Assembly: GCA_964520475.1 (NCBI GenBank)
Contig: CAZFNS010000035.1
Span: 1 to 5,194, forward strand
Length of the DNA: 5,194 nucleotides
Source of the DNA: Ruminobacter sp964520475
GTDB taxonomy: Bacteria > Pseudomonadota > Gammaproteobacteria > Enterobacterales > Succinivibrionaceae
Reading direction: 5' to 3'
The translations under genes and the position numbers were made by a program. Shown piece by piece: positions 1 through 5,194 of this stretch; the first letter of the stretch is position 1, and each line of letters starts with the position of its first letter. The notes beneath the pieces were generated by a model. That model worked only from the letters and a program-made list of their open reading frames with translations. It did no database searches and was not told the DNA's origin.

Positions 1-14
1 AAACCCGCGGCGGG
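1..14 (-). terminator. Possible start of a terminator after the glycosyltransferase gene (cut by the window edge)
   Basis: On the minus strand, just past the stop codon at 16, 14-11 and 7-4 form a 4-bp GC stem with a 3-nt loop, followed by TTT (3-1) at the edge. The stem is very short, and the continuation of the T run cannot be seen. Confidence 0.2.
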
Positions 15-15
15 C

Positions 16-993
16 CTAGCGGTACAGCTTGCTCTTTTTGTCGAAGAGGGTGTTCGCGAGGAGCTTGCGGCCGGTGACGGGCTGGTTCTTCTGGAAACGC
101 TGGTAGTCCATCTCGGCGAGCAGCTCGCCGATCCGGGCGGCGGCGTAGCAGACCGTGGCGTAGAGGGAGTGGAAAGGGATGGAGCTGCCGTTCCTGATGT
201 ACCACTTGAAATGAATGAAGAAGGTCTCCAGGTCGGTTTTGCGCAGCCACCACTTGTCGGTGAGCCACTCGTTGCACTTGAGGAACTTGAACATGCCCCG
301 CGCGTAAACGTAGATCGAGCGGACGGTGAGGTTCCGCGAGCAGTGGCTCATGGCGAGCGGGTTGTACATGATGCGGAAGCCTTTTTCGGAAAGCTTGGCC
401 GCGATGTAAAAGTGGCCGAACATCTCCGAGCTGACCCCGCCGGGCTCGGGCATGACGTCGGGCTCGCGCAGGAACTTGACGCGGTAGGCGATCAGCCGGT
501 ACGAGTTGAAGATCTTCATGAGGTGCCAGATCGGCACGTCGCGCCGGCTGATGGGGAAGAGGGCCTTGTGCACGTAGCGGGTGAGCGGGTTGCACTCCTG
601 CGCGGCGATCTGCCGGCCGTAGACCAGGGCCATGTCCTGGTACTTGAGGAAGTAGCGGAAGAGCTCGCTGATCGCGCTCGGGTCCAGGATCTCGTCGTCG
701 GCGATCAGGATCAGGATGTCGTTCTCGTCCGTGTCGCGCACGGCCGCGCGGATGAGCTCCATGATCTCGGCGGAGTCCAAAAGGCCGCCGCGGCCCCGGC
801 CGCCCGGCTTGCGGCCTATGATCCGCACCGGGTAGCCGGACACGGCCTCGACGGCGGCGCGGTCGGCGTAGGCGTCGTAGATCCGGATCTCGTCGGCCTT
901 GACCACGCGCTGGTTCACCACCGAGTAGACGCAGTCCCCCAGCAGCTCGCCGCGGGAGAGCGGTATCAGGGCTACGGAAATCTTCATTCTCAT
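16..993 (-). CDS. Family 2-like (GT-A) glycosyltransferase, possibly rhamnosyltransferase-like
   Basis: Probably transfers a sugar from a nucleotide-activated donor to a growing surface glycan at the cytoplasmic face of the inner membrane; donor and acceptor cannot be told. The open frame extends to 1035 (339 codons); residue numbers count from there. The typical GT-A opening strand, KISVALIPLSRGELL, begins at residue 18, followed by SVVNQ (38-42). ILIADDEILDP (108-118) resembles the metal-binding DXD region, with D113, D114 and E115. SSEMFGHFYIAAKLSEKGFR (202-221) sits where the family usually has its catalytic acidic motif; E204 is the candidate base. H231 and the aromatic, basic C-terminus recall rhamnosyltransferases. 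I prefer the start at M15 (993): a GGGGA lies 9 nt upstream, and a perfect TATAAT covers the ATG at 1035, which has no ribosome binding site. M17 (987) is also possible. The usual DDGSTD motif is replaced by YDAYAD (53-58), so the member is divergent. GT2 fold fairly sure, specificity unknown. Confidence 0.8.
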   Translation of the reverse strand: MRMKISVALIPLSRGELLGDCVYSVVNQRVVKADEIRIYDAYADRAAVEAVSGYPVRIIGRKPGGRGRGGLLDSAEIMELIRAAVRDTDENDILILIADDEILDPSAISELFRYFLKYQDMALVYGRQIAAQECNPLTRYVHKALFPISRRDVPIWHLMKIFNSYRLIAYRVKFLREPDVMPEPGGVSSEMFGHFYIAAKLSEKGFRIMYNPLAMSHCSRNLTVRSIYVYARGMFKFLKCNEWLTDKWWLRKTDLETFFIHFKWYIRNGSSIPFHSLYATVCYAAARIGELLAEMDYQRFQKNQPVTGRKLLANTLFDKKSKLYR

Positions 994-1033
994 GGCGCGG
1001 GGTCCCCAAGCGGCCGCGGGGCCGTTTTTTTTC

Positions 1034-1062
1034 ATTATAACGCGGGCGGGCCGCCGGGGGAA
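1034..1062 (-). promoter_or_regulatory. Candidate sigma70-like promoter for the glycosyltransferase gene
   Basis: Read on the minus strand, 1039-1034 is a perfect TATAAT. It is preceded by a 17-nt GC-rich spacer and a weak -35 element, TTCCCC (1062-1057), which matches TTGACA at three of six positions. An AT-rich stretch (about 1061-1068) lies just upstream. Transcription would begin near 1026, giving an untranslated leader of roughly 35-40 nt before M15 or M17. The -10 element overlaps the ATG at 1035, which argues against that ATG being used. This is a sequence match only. Confidence 0.5.
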
Positions 1063-1153
1063 TTTTTAAGGAGCGGAAAAAGCCCGCTCCCGGGGCGGCA
1101 AGCGCCCGGGCGGAGGGGAACGGGGCCGCGGGCGGGCGGAACGCGGGGAGACG

Positions 1154-1184
1154 GAAAGAAACGGCCCCGCCGGGGCGGGGCCGT
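1154..1184 (-). terminator. Rho-independent terminator after the unknown membrane-anchored protein gene
   Basis: Positions 1161-1171 and 1174-1184 are perfect 11-nt inverted repeats rich in G and C (in practice a stem of about 10 bp with a 4-nt loop). On the minus strand the stem is followed at once by TTCTTTC (1160-1154), an imperfect T-tract. It lies 37 nt past the stop codon at 1222. A smaller hairpin (1201-1206 with 1210-1215) sits between stop and terminator. There is no T-tract on the plus-strand side, so it should work only for minus-strand transcripts. Confidence 0.75.
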
Positions 1185-1221
1185 CGCGAGGCGGCGGGGC
1201 GGGAGCGGGGCTCCCGCGGGA

Positions 1222-2967
1222 TCACGGGGCGGGGGCCGGGAGGGGCTCCGCGCCGGCGTTTCCGGGGGCGGCTTCGGGGGCTGCCTCGGGNNNNNNNNNN
1301 NNNNNNNNNNNNNNNNNNNNNNNNNNNNNNNNNNNNNNNNNNNNNNNNNNNNNNNNNNNNNNNNNNNNNNNNNNNNNNNNNNNNNNNNNNTCCGGGGCGG
1401 CCGGCGGCTCCGGGTACGGATGGGCCACGAATTTGCCCGGGCTCAGCTCGAGCAGATCGAAGTCCAGGGTCTTCATGTGCTCGAGGCCGGCCACTATCCC
1501 GTCGACGAGGGCGAGCCTTTCGGCGGCCTCGGCGCGGTTCTTCTCGGGAATGCCCTCGGGCGTGAAGATAAGCCGGGTGTCGGGGCTTATCTCGAGCGAC
1601 TCGAACATCTCCATGGAGGGGAGGCTGATGTTGTAGAGCGGGCCGCCTTCCCTGATCCCCACGAACCGGCCCGGCTCCGGGCGCTGCTCGAGGGGATTCT
1701 CGACCGCGGCGACGTCCGAGCCGAGCAGGGTGACGGTCAGGGGATCGTCGCTCGGCGAGGAGAGGCGGTTAAGCAGGGCTATGTCCCGGCGGACGGCGTT
1801 GATCTCGGCGTCGCTCATCTTCTTTAGGCCCCGTTTCATGACGGCCAGGTACTGCTCCGGATCGGGAGCCAGGATGAAGACCTCGCGGAGGTCCCGGCAC
1901 TCCTCGGGGCTGTTGCTGACGGACATGCCGAACACGTTGAGGGGGATCTTGCCGAGCGAGGCGGCGTTCATGAATCGCAGGGCGCCGGTTTTCCCCGTGA
2001 GAATGAAGGGCTCGCCGGTCGCGACGGCGCACCGGTAGAACGACCGCGCCCCGTAGGCGAACGTGAGCGTTTTGCCGACGCGGGACGAGTAGGCCTGTCT
2101 GAGGACGCGCAGGGTCTTGGCGTTGTCCTCGCCCTCGGGATCGTCGATCATCGGCACGTAGGCGAGGAACACCGGCAGGTGCTCGGAGAGTTTCTTCACG
2201 AAGTCGGCGGTCTCGGGGGTGAAGCCCGCGAAATCGGCGGCGGAGCGGCCGCGCGGGGAGCTCCCGGAGCCGGAGGGCAGGGTTTCGAGCAGGCCCTTTA
2301 TCTCGCCCTCGACGAACTCGCGGATCTCGTACGGGGACGAGCGGCTGTAGTCGCGCGAGCCGATGAGGAACGCGGCCACCCGGAGCGCGTCGAAGGGCCC
2401 GAAGATCGAGCGGATGTCGTGGACGGTGTAGTCGGGGTTGGCGCGGAAGGCGAGGTAGGCGGTGATCCCGTCCCGGAAGGCCGTCTCCCGGTCGTCCCTC
2501 GGCCGGTACACCTCGAAGATGCCGCCGAGCGAGTTGAGATAGAACGCGTAGGTGTCGGGAGCGGTCTCGAGGCTGTTGAGCTGGCCGGTGATCTGCTGCA
2601 GTTTGCCGCGCACGCTGGCCACGGCCGCGTCGGTCAGGTACCCGCTGATGTCGATCGGATCCGCGTCCGCGGGCGGGTTCACGCCCGCCGCGTCTTCCTC
2701 CCCGGAGCCCGGGGAGACCGCGGCCCGCATCATGGCGGCCAGTTCGGGCACCGCCTCGAAATTGTCGGACATGATGCACTGGTAAAGCGCGGCCGCGACG
2801 GACGCCGGCGAGGAGGGATCGATCTCCCCGGCGATGGCGGGGACGTCCGTTTCCCGGTTCTTCTCCTCAATCGCGAGCCATACCCCCAGTCCCGCGCAGG
2901 CCGCCGCCGCCAGGGCGACGAAGGTGATTATCGTTCTTTTTAAAATTCTGCGGGTGCGTTTTTTCAT
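1222..2967 (-). CDS. Hypothetical membrane-anchored or exported protein with Pro/Ala/Glu-rich C-terminal tail (interrupted by an assembly gap)
   Basis: I do not recognise the family. As given it is 581 residues, 34 of them unknown because of the 100-N run. The N-terminus is strongly basic (MKKRTRRILKR), followed by one hydrophobic segment at about 12-33, so it is either an uncleaved anchor or a signal peptide; the rest should lie outside the cytoplasm. Residues 50-230 look mostly helical. A Ser/Gly-rich linker (231-241) leads to a mixed region (about 245-515) with strand-like stretches such as TLTFAYG (300-306) and LIFTPEG (466-472). The tail from about 516 is Pro/Ala/Glu-rich (PEPPAAP, gap, then PEAAPEAAP) and resembles a wall- or periplasm-spanning spacer. 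C24 follows AAA, but the hydrophobic stretch continues past it, so a lipoprotein is less likely. The start has a good ribosome binding site, AAGAG, 6 nt upstream. No enzymatic motif is visible. The gene is flanked by its own promoters and terminator. Confidence 0.8.
   Translation of the reverse strand: MKKRTRRILKRTIITFVALAAAACAGLGVWLAIEEKNRETDVPAIAGEIDPSSPASVAAALYQCIMSDNFEAVPELAAMMRAAVSPGSGEEDAAGVNPPADADPIDISGYLTDAAVASVRGKLQQITGQLNSLETAPDTYAFYLNSLGGIFEVYRPRDDRETAFRDGITAYLAFRANPDYTVHDIRSIFGPFDALRVAAFLIGSRDYSRSSPYEIREFVEGEIKGLLETLPSGSGSSPRGRSAADFAGFTPETADFVKKLSEHLPVFLAYVPMIDDPEGEDNAKTLRVLRQAYSSRVGKTLTFAYGARSFYRCAVATGEPFILTGKTGALRFMNAASLGKIPLNVFGMSVSNSPEECRDLREVFILAPDPEQYLAVMKRGLKKMSDAEINAVRRDIALLNRLSSPSDDPLTVTLLGSDVAAVENPLEQRPEPGRFVGIREGGPLYNISLPSMEMFESLEISPDTRLIFTPEGIPEKNRAEAAERLALVDGIVAGLEHMKTLDFDLLELSPGKFVAHPYPEPPAAPXXXXXXXXXXXXXXXXXXXXXXXXXXXXXXXXXXPEAAPEAAPGNAGAEPLPAPAP
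1267..1290 (-). repeat. Two tandem 12-bp units encoding Pro-Glu-Ala-Ala
   Basis: On the minus strand 1290-1279 and 1278-1267 are adjacent 12-nt units that agree at 10 of 12 positions, and each encodes PEAA. They abut the N run, and the coding sequence on the far side of it ends in PEPPAAP with a following GA that would begin Glu or Asp. The array therefore probably continues into the missing sequence. Confidence 0.6.
1291..1390. other. Assembly gap of exactly 100 N inside a coding region
   Basis: All bases from 1291 to 1390 are unknown. Exactly 100 N is the usual scaffolding placeholder, so the true missing length is probably not 100 bp. The frames on both sides happen to match as drawn, and both flanks encode Pro/Ala/Glu-rich sequence. 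That supports one gene across the gap, but it does not prove that the frame is intact or give the tail length. Confidence 0.97.
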
Positions 2968-2973
2968 AAGAAA

Positions 2974-2978
2974 CTCTT
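2974..2978 (-). promoter_or_regulatory. Ribosome binding site of the unknown membrane-anchored protein gene
   Basis: On the minus strand AAGAG (2978-2974) lies 6 nt before the ATG at 2967. It is the clearest Shine-Dalgarno match in the window and fixes the start codon that places the basic MKKRTRR stretch before the hydrophobic segment. Confidence 0.65.
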
Positions 2979-2993
2979 AAATGCCTGTGCCGC

Positions 2994-3028
2994 CGCGCCG
3001 AAGGGCGCGCGGCGAATCGCCCCGCGCC
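2994..3028 (-). promoter_or_regulatory. GC-rich 5' leader with two mutually exclusive hairpins
   Basis: Hairpin A pairs 3004-3009 with 3023-3028 and, after one mismatch, 3011-3014 with 3018-3021 around a 3-nt loop. Hairpin B pairs 2994-2999 with the same 3004-3009 segment around a 4-nt loop. Both cannot form together. The leader lies between the proposed transcription starts (near 3067-3081) and the start codon at 2967. Neither hairpin covers the AAGAG directly. In such GC-rich sequence the pairing could be coincidental, and no known riboswitch class is recognised. Confidence 0.3.
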
Positions 3029-3073
3029 GTCCCCGGCCGGATTCTGTGTTTTAATTGTTATTTTTATATTGTA

Positions 3074-3101
3074 ATTATAATACCGTTATTATAGATGTTA
3101 A
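3074..3101 (-). promoter_or_regulatory. Second (downstream) sigma70-like promoter of the unknown gene
   Basis: On the minus strand, -35 TTAACA (3101-3096) matches TTGACA at five of six positions. It is followed by a 16-nt spacer and a perfect TATAAT (3079-3074). Transcription would start near 3067. It overlaps the upstream promoter at 3088-3115 with a 14-nt offset between the two -10 elements, so polymerase could occupy only one at a time. Confidence 0.55.
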
Positions 3102-3115
3102 GTCCGCCGCGTCAA
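3088..3115 (-). promoter_or_regulatory. Upstream sigma70-like promoter of the unknown gene
   Basis: On the minus strand, -35 TTGACG (3115-3110) is followed by a 16-nt spacer and a perfect TATAAT (3093-3088), the best promoter match in the window. The predicted start near 3081 gives a leader of about 110 nt. It sits at the edge of an AT-rich island (about 3041-3101) that stands out against the GC-rich surroundings. The -35 element lies inside the inverted repeat at 3107-3122. Confidence 0.65.
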
Positions 3116-3122
3116 GACGCGG
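3107..3122. repeat. Perfect 7-bp inverted repeat between the antiporter gene and the next promoter
   Basis: Positions 3107-3113 and 3116-3122 are exact reverse complements separated by 2 nt. It lies 35 nt past the antiporter stop codon and could form a stem in its 3' end, but no T-tract follows, so it is a poor intrinsic terminator. It also contains the -35 element (3110-3115) of the next promoter, so it could instead be an operator. No other clear terminator for the antiporter was found. Confidence 0.4.
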
Positions 3123-3156
3123 AACGGATCGGGGCGGCTTTTCCGGGCGGGAGCCG

Positions 3157-4899
3157 TCAGATCACGTCTTCGATTTTCTCGAAGCCGACCTTCATCACCT
3201 GCGCCCCGACCACCTCGCAGACCGTGAAGCGGCAGTCGATTACGGTCAGGCGGTCGCCCGGGGCCGGGATGCCCCCGAGGTGGTAGCTGATGAAGTCGCC
3301 GAGGGTGAGCTCCTCTTCCTTGGAGGTTATGATGAGGCCGTAGCTGTCGGAGATCTCCTTCATGTTGACCGAGCCCGAGAGGATGATGTCCCCGTGGTAG
3401 GGGTGGTGCACCTTGCGTATCGGGGTGTCGCCGTTGAAGATCGTGTTGAGCAGCAGCTCGTCGTCGGAGTGGCCGATGATGGAGATGACGTCGCCCTTTT
3501 TGAGCCGCAGCTTGGATTCGGGGTAGATCGCCTGCCCGTTGCGGAACACCGAGGCGATCATGGTGCGGTTCGGGAACTTGATCTCGCTGAGGCGCAGGTC
3601 GCTGAAGGAGTCGTGCTTCACCTCGTAGTTGAAGATCTCGTAGTCGTCGTCGATGGTGATGCCGAGCTGGCCCTTGCTGATCGGGGCGACGGAGCTCGGG
3701 GCGTACACGTCGAAGAACTTGGCCACCGGCAGGATGGTCGCGCCCTGGACCAGCAGGGAGAAGATGACCACCACGAAGGCCACGTTGAAGAACATTTCGG
3801 CGTGGGGGATGCCGCTCATGATCGGGTAGATGGCGAGAACGATGGGCACGGAGCCGCGCAGGCCCACCCAGGAGATGAAGAGCAGCTCGGGCGTGGTGAA
3901 CTTGAACAGGGGCTTGAGGCACAGGAACACGGCGACGGGGCGGGCGACGAAGGCCATGACCACGGCGATCAGCAGCCCGTTGACCGCGTTGATGAGGAGG
4001 TTGGTCGGCTCGACGATCAGGCCGAGCATGAGGAACAGGGCGATCTGCGCGAGCCAGGTCAGGCCGTCCTGCACCGGGCGGATGTAGTTGAGGGGCTTGA
4101 GGTTCGTGTTGCTGATGATCATGCCGATGATGAACACCGCGAGGAAGCCGGATCCGTTGAGCACCGAGGTGATGGCGAAGCTCGTGAAGGCCACGCCCAG
4201 GATCAGCAGGGAGTAGAGCCCGTTGGGGATGCTGATGGTGTTGAGCAGGATCTTGCCCAGGTAGCCGAAGACGATCCCGAACACGATGCCGAAGGAGAAC
4301 TGCCGGATGAAGAACATCGCGGCCCGGGACACGCTGAACATTTCGGGATCCTGGATCCCGGTCGAGGCGGCCTTGATGATCTCGATGACGGTGACGGTCA
4401 GGAAGATCGCCATGGGGTCGTTGGTGGCCGACTCGATTTCCAGCGGGCCCTGCACCTTGGTCTTGAGGCTGACGCCGTTGCTGCCGAGGAGGGAGAACAC
4501 GGCGCCGGCGTCGGTCGATCCGATGATGCAGCCGAACAGCATCGACTCGAAAAATTCCAGGTGGAAGAAGTAGTAGGCGGCCCCGCCCACGACGAGCGTG
4601 GTGATCACCACCCCGAGCGTCGACAGCATGATCGCGGGCTTGGAGGCGGTCTTGAAGGTGAAGTAGCTGGTCTGGCAGCCTCCGTCGAAAATTATCACGG
4701 CGAGCGCGAAGTTCGAGATGTAGAAGGCCAGGTTGTAGTCGCTGAACTGGATGCCGAGGCCCTGTTCGCCGAAGAGCATGCCGAGGATAAGGAAGAACAG
4801 CAGAACGGGCAGCCCCATAATCGACGATATGCGGCTCGCGAAGATGCTGCACGAAAGCAGCAGGCCCGTAATGAGCATTATGTAGTTGAGGTGTTCCAT
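3157..4899 (-). CDS. cvrA: CvrA/NhaP2-type K+/H+ (cation/proton) antiporter, CPA1 family
   Basis: Inner-membrane exchanger that expels K+ (and in some relatives Na+) in return for protons, limiting cation overload at alkaline pH or after osmotic change. Residues 1-395 form the polytopic Na+/H+-exchanger domain. Visible family signatures are FDGG (71-74), GSTDAGAVFSLL (127-138) with D130, EIESATNDPMAIFLT (154-168) carrying the ion-binding N160-D161 pair, and SWVGLRGSVPIVLA (343-356) with R348. Residues about 420-490 look like a TrkA-C/RCK-C regulatory domain (VISIIGHSDD at 471-480). Residues about 500-575 look like the CorC/HlyC-associated domain, the tail arrangement of E. coli CvrA. The length of 580 residues is close to that of E. 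coli CvrA, and the N-terminus is collinear with it, which supports this start. GGGA lies 5 nt upstream of the ATG. The gene looks intact. The ion actually carried is inferred from family, not shown by sequence. Confidence 0.95.
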   Translation of the reverse strand: MEHLNYIMLITGLLLSCSIFASRISSIMGLPVLLFFLILGMLFGEQGLGIQFSDYNLAFYISNFALAVIIFDGGCQTSYFTFKTASKPAIMLSTLGVVITTLVVGGAAYYFFHLEFFESMLFGCIIGSTDAGAVFSLLGSNGVSLKTKVQGPLEIESATNDPMAIFLTVTVIEIIKAASTGIQDPEMFSVSRAAMFFIRQFSFGIVFGIVFGYLGKILLNTISIPNGLYSLLILGVAFTSFAITSVLNGSGFLAVFIIGMIISNTNLKPLNYIRPVQDGLTWLAQIALFLMLGLIVEPTNLLINAVNGLLIAVVMAFVARPVAVFLCLKPLFKFTTPELLFISWVGLRGSVPIVLAIYPIMSGIPHAEMFFNVAFVVVIFSLLVQGATILPVAKFFDVYAPSSVAPISKGQLGITIDDDYEIFNYEVKHDSFSDLRLSEIKFPNRTMIASVFRNGQAIYPESKLRLKKGDVISIIGHSDDELLLNTIFNGDTPIRKVHHPYHGDIILSGSVNMKEISDSYGLIITSKEEELTLGDFISYHLGGIPAPGDRLTVIDCRFTVCEVVGAQVMKVGFEKIEDVI

Positions 4900-4977
4900 C
4901 CGCGTCCCGCGCGGATCTTCCCGCGCGCTTATCCCCGTTCGCCGCGCTCCCGGCCGCCCGCCGGCGCGCGAATCGCC

Positions 4978-4987
4978 AAAACGTTTT
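4978..4987. repeat. 10-bp perfect palindrome AAAACGTTTT near the antiporter transcription start
   Basis: The sequence reads AAAACGTTTT on both strands. It falls a few bases downstream of the start predicted from the promoter at 4997-5026, a usual position for a repressor site. No regulator is encoded in the window, and a palindrome this short could arise by chance. Confidence 0.3.
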
Positions 4988-4996
4988 CAGTCAACC

Positions 4997-5026
4997 ATTT
5001 TACAGCGATTCAACAGTTGTTAGCAA
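4997..5026 (-). promoter_or_regulatory. Candidate sigma70-like promoter of the antiporter gene
   Basis: On the minus strand, -35 TTGCTA (5026-5021) and -10 TAAAAT (5002-4997) are separated by 18 nt. Both lie in the AT-rich patch of an otherwise GC-rich upstream region. Transcription would begin near 4990, giving a leader of about 90 nt. A 9-nt interrupted palindrome, CAACTGTTG, lies within the spacer (5019-5011). A second -35-like TTGACT (4994-4989) has no partner -10 element. Confidence 0.5.
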
Positions 5027-5089
5027 GAAGCGCGGGCGCGCGGATCGGCCGATTTAAGGGCGGCGGGGGATCGGCGCGGGGCCTTCCCG

Positions 5090-5120
5090 AAAAACGCGCG
5101 GGCGCCGTCCGGGGGCGCCC
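5090..5120 (-). terminator. Weak hairpin followed by a short T run
   Basis: Positions 5100-5106 and 5114-5120 pair perfectly (7 bp, 7-nt loop). On the minus strand five Ts (5094-5090) follow, but only after a 5-nt CGCGC stretch (5099-5095), which is too far for a good intrinsic terminator. It might act as a backup to the strong terminator at 5158-5190. The rest of 4900-5157 holds no coding sequence I can support. Confidence 0.25.
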
Positions 5121-5157
5121 GGGGGCCGCGCCGCGGAGCTCCCGGCCCCGCGCGGGC

Positions 5158-5190
5158 AAAAAAAAACGGGGGAGCCCGGAGGCTCCCCCG
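5158..5190 (-). terminator. Strong Rho-independent terminator of a gene beyond the right edge
   Basis: Positions 5167-5176 and 5181-5190 form a perfect 10-bp GC-rich stem with a 4-nt loop. On the minus strand it is followed directly by nine Ts (5166-5158). There is no A-tract on the other side, so it works for minus-strand transcripts arriving from beyond 5194. It implies another minus-strand gene just outside the window and separates it from the antiporter gene. Confidence 0.9.
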
Positions 5191-5194
5191 CGCG

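Noticed and set aside
1070..1090. 7-bp hairpin upstream of the glycosyltransferase as a terminator
   Set aside because: On neither strand is it followed directly by a T-tract, and a better terminator lies at 1154-1184.
169..1827. Long plus-strand open frame (552 codons) antisense to two genes
   Set aside because: It is a shadow of GC-rich minus-strand genes. It runs through the N gap and the intergenic region, its composition is repetitive Gly/Arg/Val/Asp, and it shows no recognisable domain.
1977..2025. ILTGKTGALRF in the unknown protein as a nucleotide-binding P-loop
   Set aside because: The first glycine of GxxxxGK[ST] is missing (proline at that position), and the region is probably outside the cytoplasm.
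2880..2920. Lipoprotein signal with C24 of the unknown protein as the lipidated residue
   Set aside because: The residues before it are all alanine rather than a standard lipobox, and the hydrophobic segment continues about 9 residues beyond the cysteine, which fits a transmembrane anchor better.
1769..2943. Other open frames on both strands over the unknown membrane protein gene
   Set aside because: They are Arg/Gly-rich shadows. The chosen frame alone has a ribosome binding site, a membrane segment and balanced composition.
3098..4852. Minus-strand open frame of 584 codons in a different frame over the antiporter
   Set aside because: The overlapping frame encodes a clear full-length antiporter. 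This one is an Arg/His/Pro-rich out-of-frame translation with no domain.
1..5194. A new defence, mobile or biosynthetic system
   Set aside because: There are only three separately arranged genes: a housekeeping antiporter, a glycosyltransferase and one unknown envelope protein. I found no long terminal repeats, phage genes, CRISPR repeats, toxin-antitoxin pairs or linked enzymes.

Overview
The window is GC-rich bacterial DNA with three protein-coding genes, all on the minus strand. In transcription order (right to left) they are a CvrA/NhaP2-type potassium/proton antiporter (4899-3157), an unrecognised membrane-anchored or exported protein with a Pro/Ala/Glu-rich tail (2967-1222), and a family-2-like glycosyltransferase (about 993-16). 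CvrA-type antiporters with this cytoplasmic tail are best known from Gram-negative bacteria, so a GC-rich Gram-negative is the likeliest source. The sequence does not fix the phylum. A run of exactly 100 N (1291-1390) marks this as a draft contig or metagenome scaffold.

Layout from the right edge: 5158-5190 is a strong intrinsic terminator for a minus-strand gene outside the window. Positions 4900-5157 are non-coding and hold the probable antiporter promoter (4997-5026) and two small palindromes. After the antiporter comes a 189-bp gap (2968-3156). It has an AT-rich island with two overlapping sigma70-like promoters, followed by a GC-rich leader able to form alternative hairpins and a good ribosome binding site for the unknown gene. 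That gene ends near a clear hairpin-plus-T terminator (1154-1184). A 186-bp gap (1036-1221) then carries a perfect TATAAT that lies on the first ATG of the glycosyltransferase reading frame, so translation probably begins about 14 codons further in. Positions 1-15 may begin a terminator for that gene.

Each gene seems to have its own promoter, and at least one has its own terminator, so this looks like three separate units in the same direction rather than one operon. The antiporter handles cation and pH homeostasis at the inner membrane. The glycosyltransferase probably builds a cell-surface polysaccharide. The middle protein is probably anchored in the envelope with no assignable function. 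Nothing ties the three into one pathway. I see no CRISPR array, tRNA, rRNA, insertion sequence or defence system, and most of the window looks like ordinary chromosome. The points most worth a second look are the unknown middle gene with its repeat-broken tail and the arrangement of its promoter and leader.
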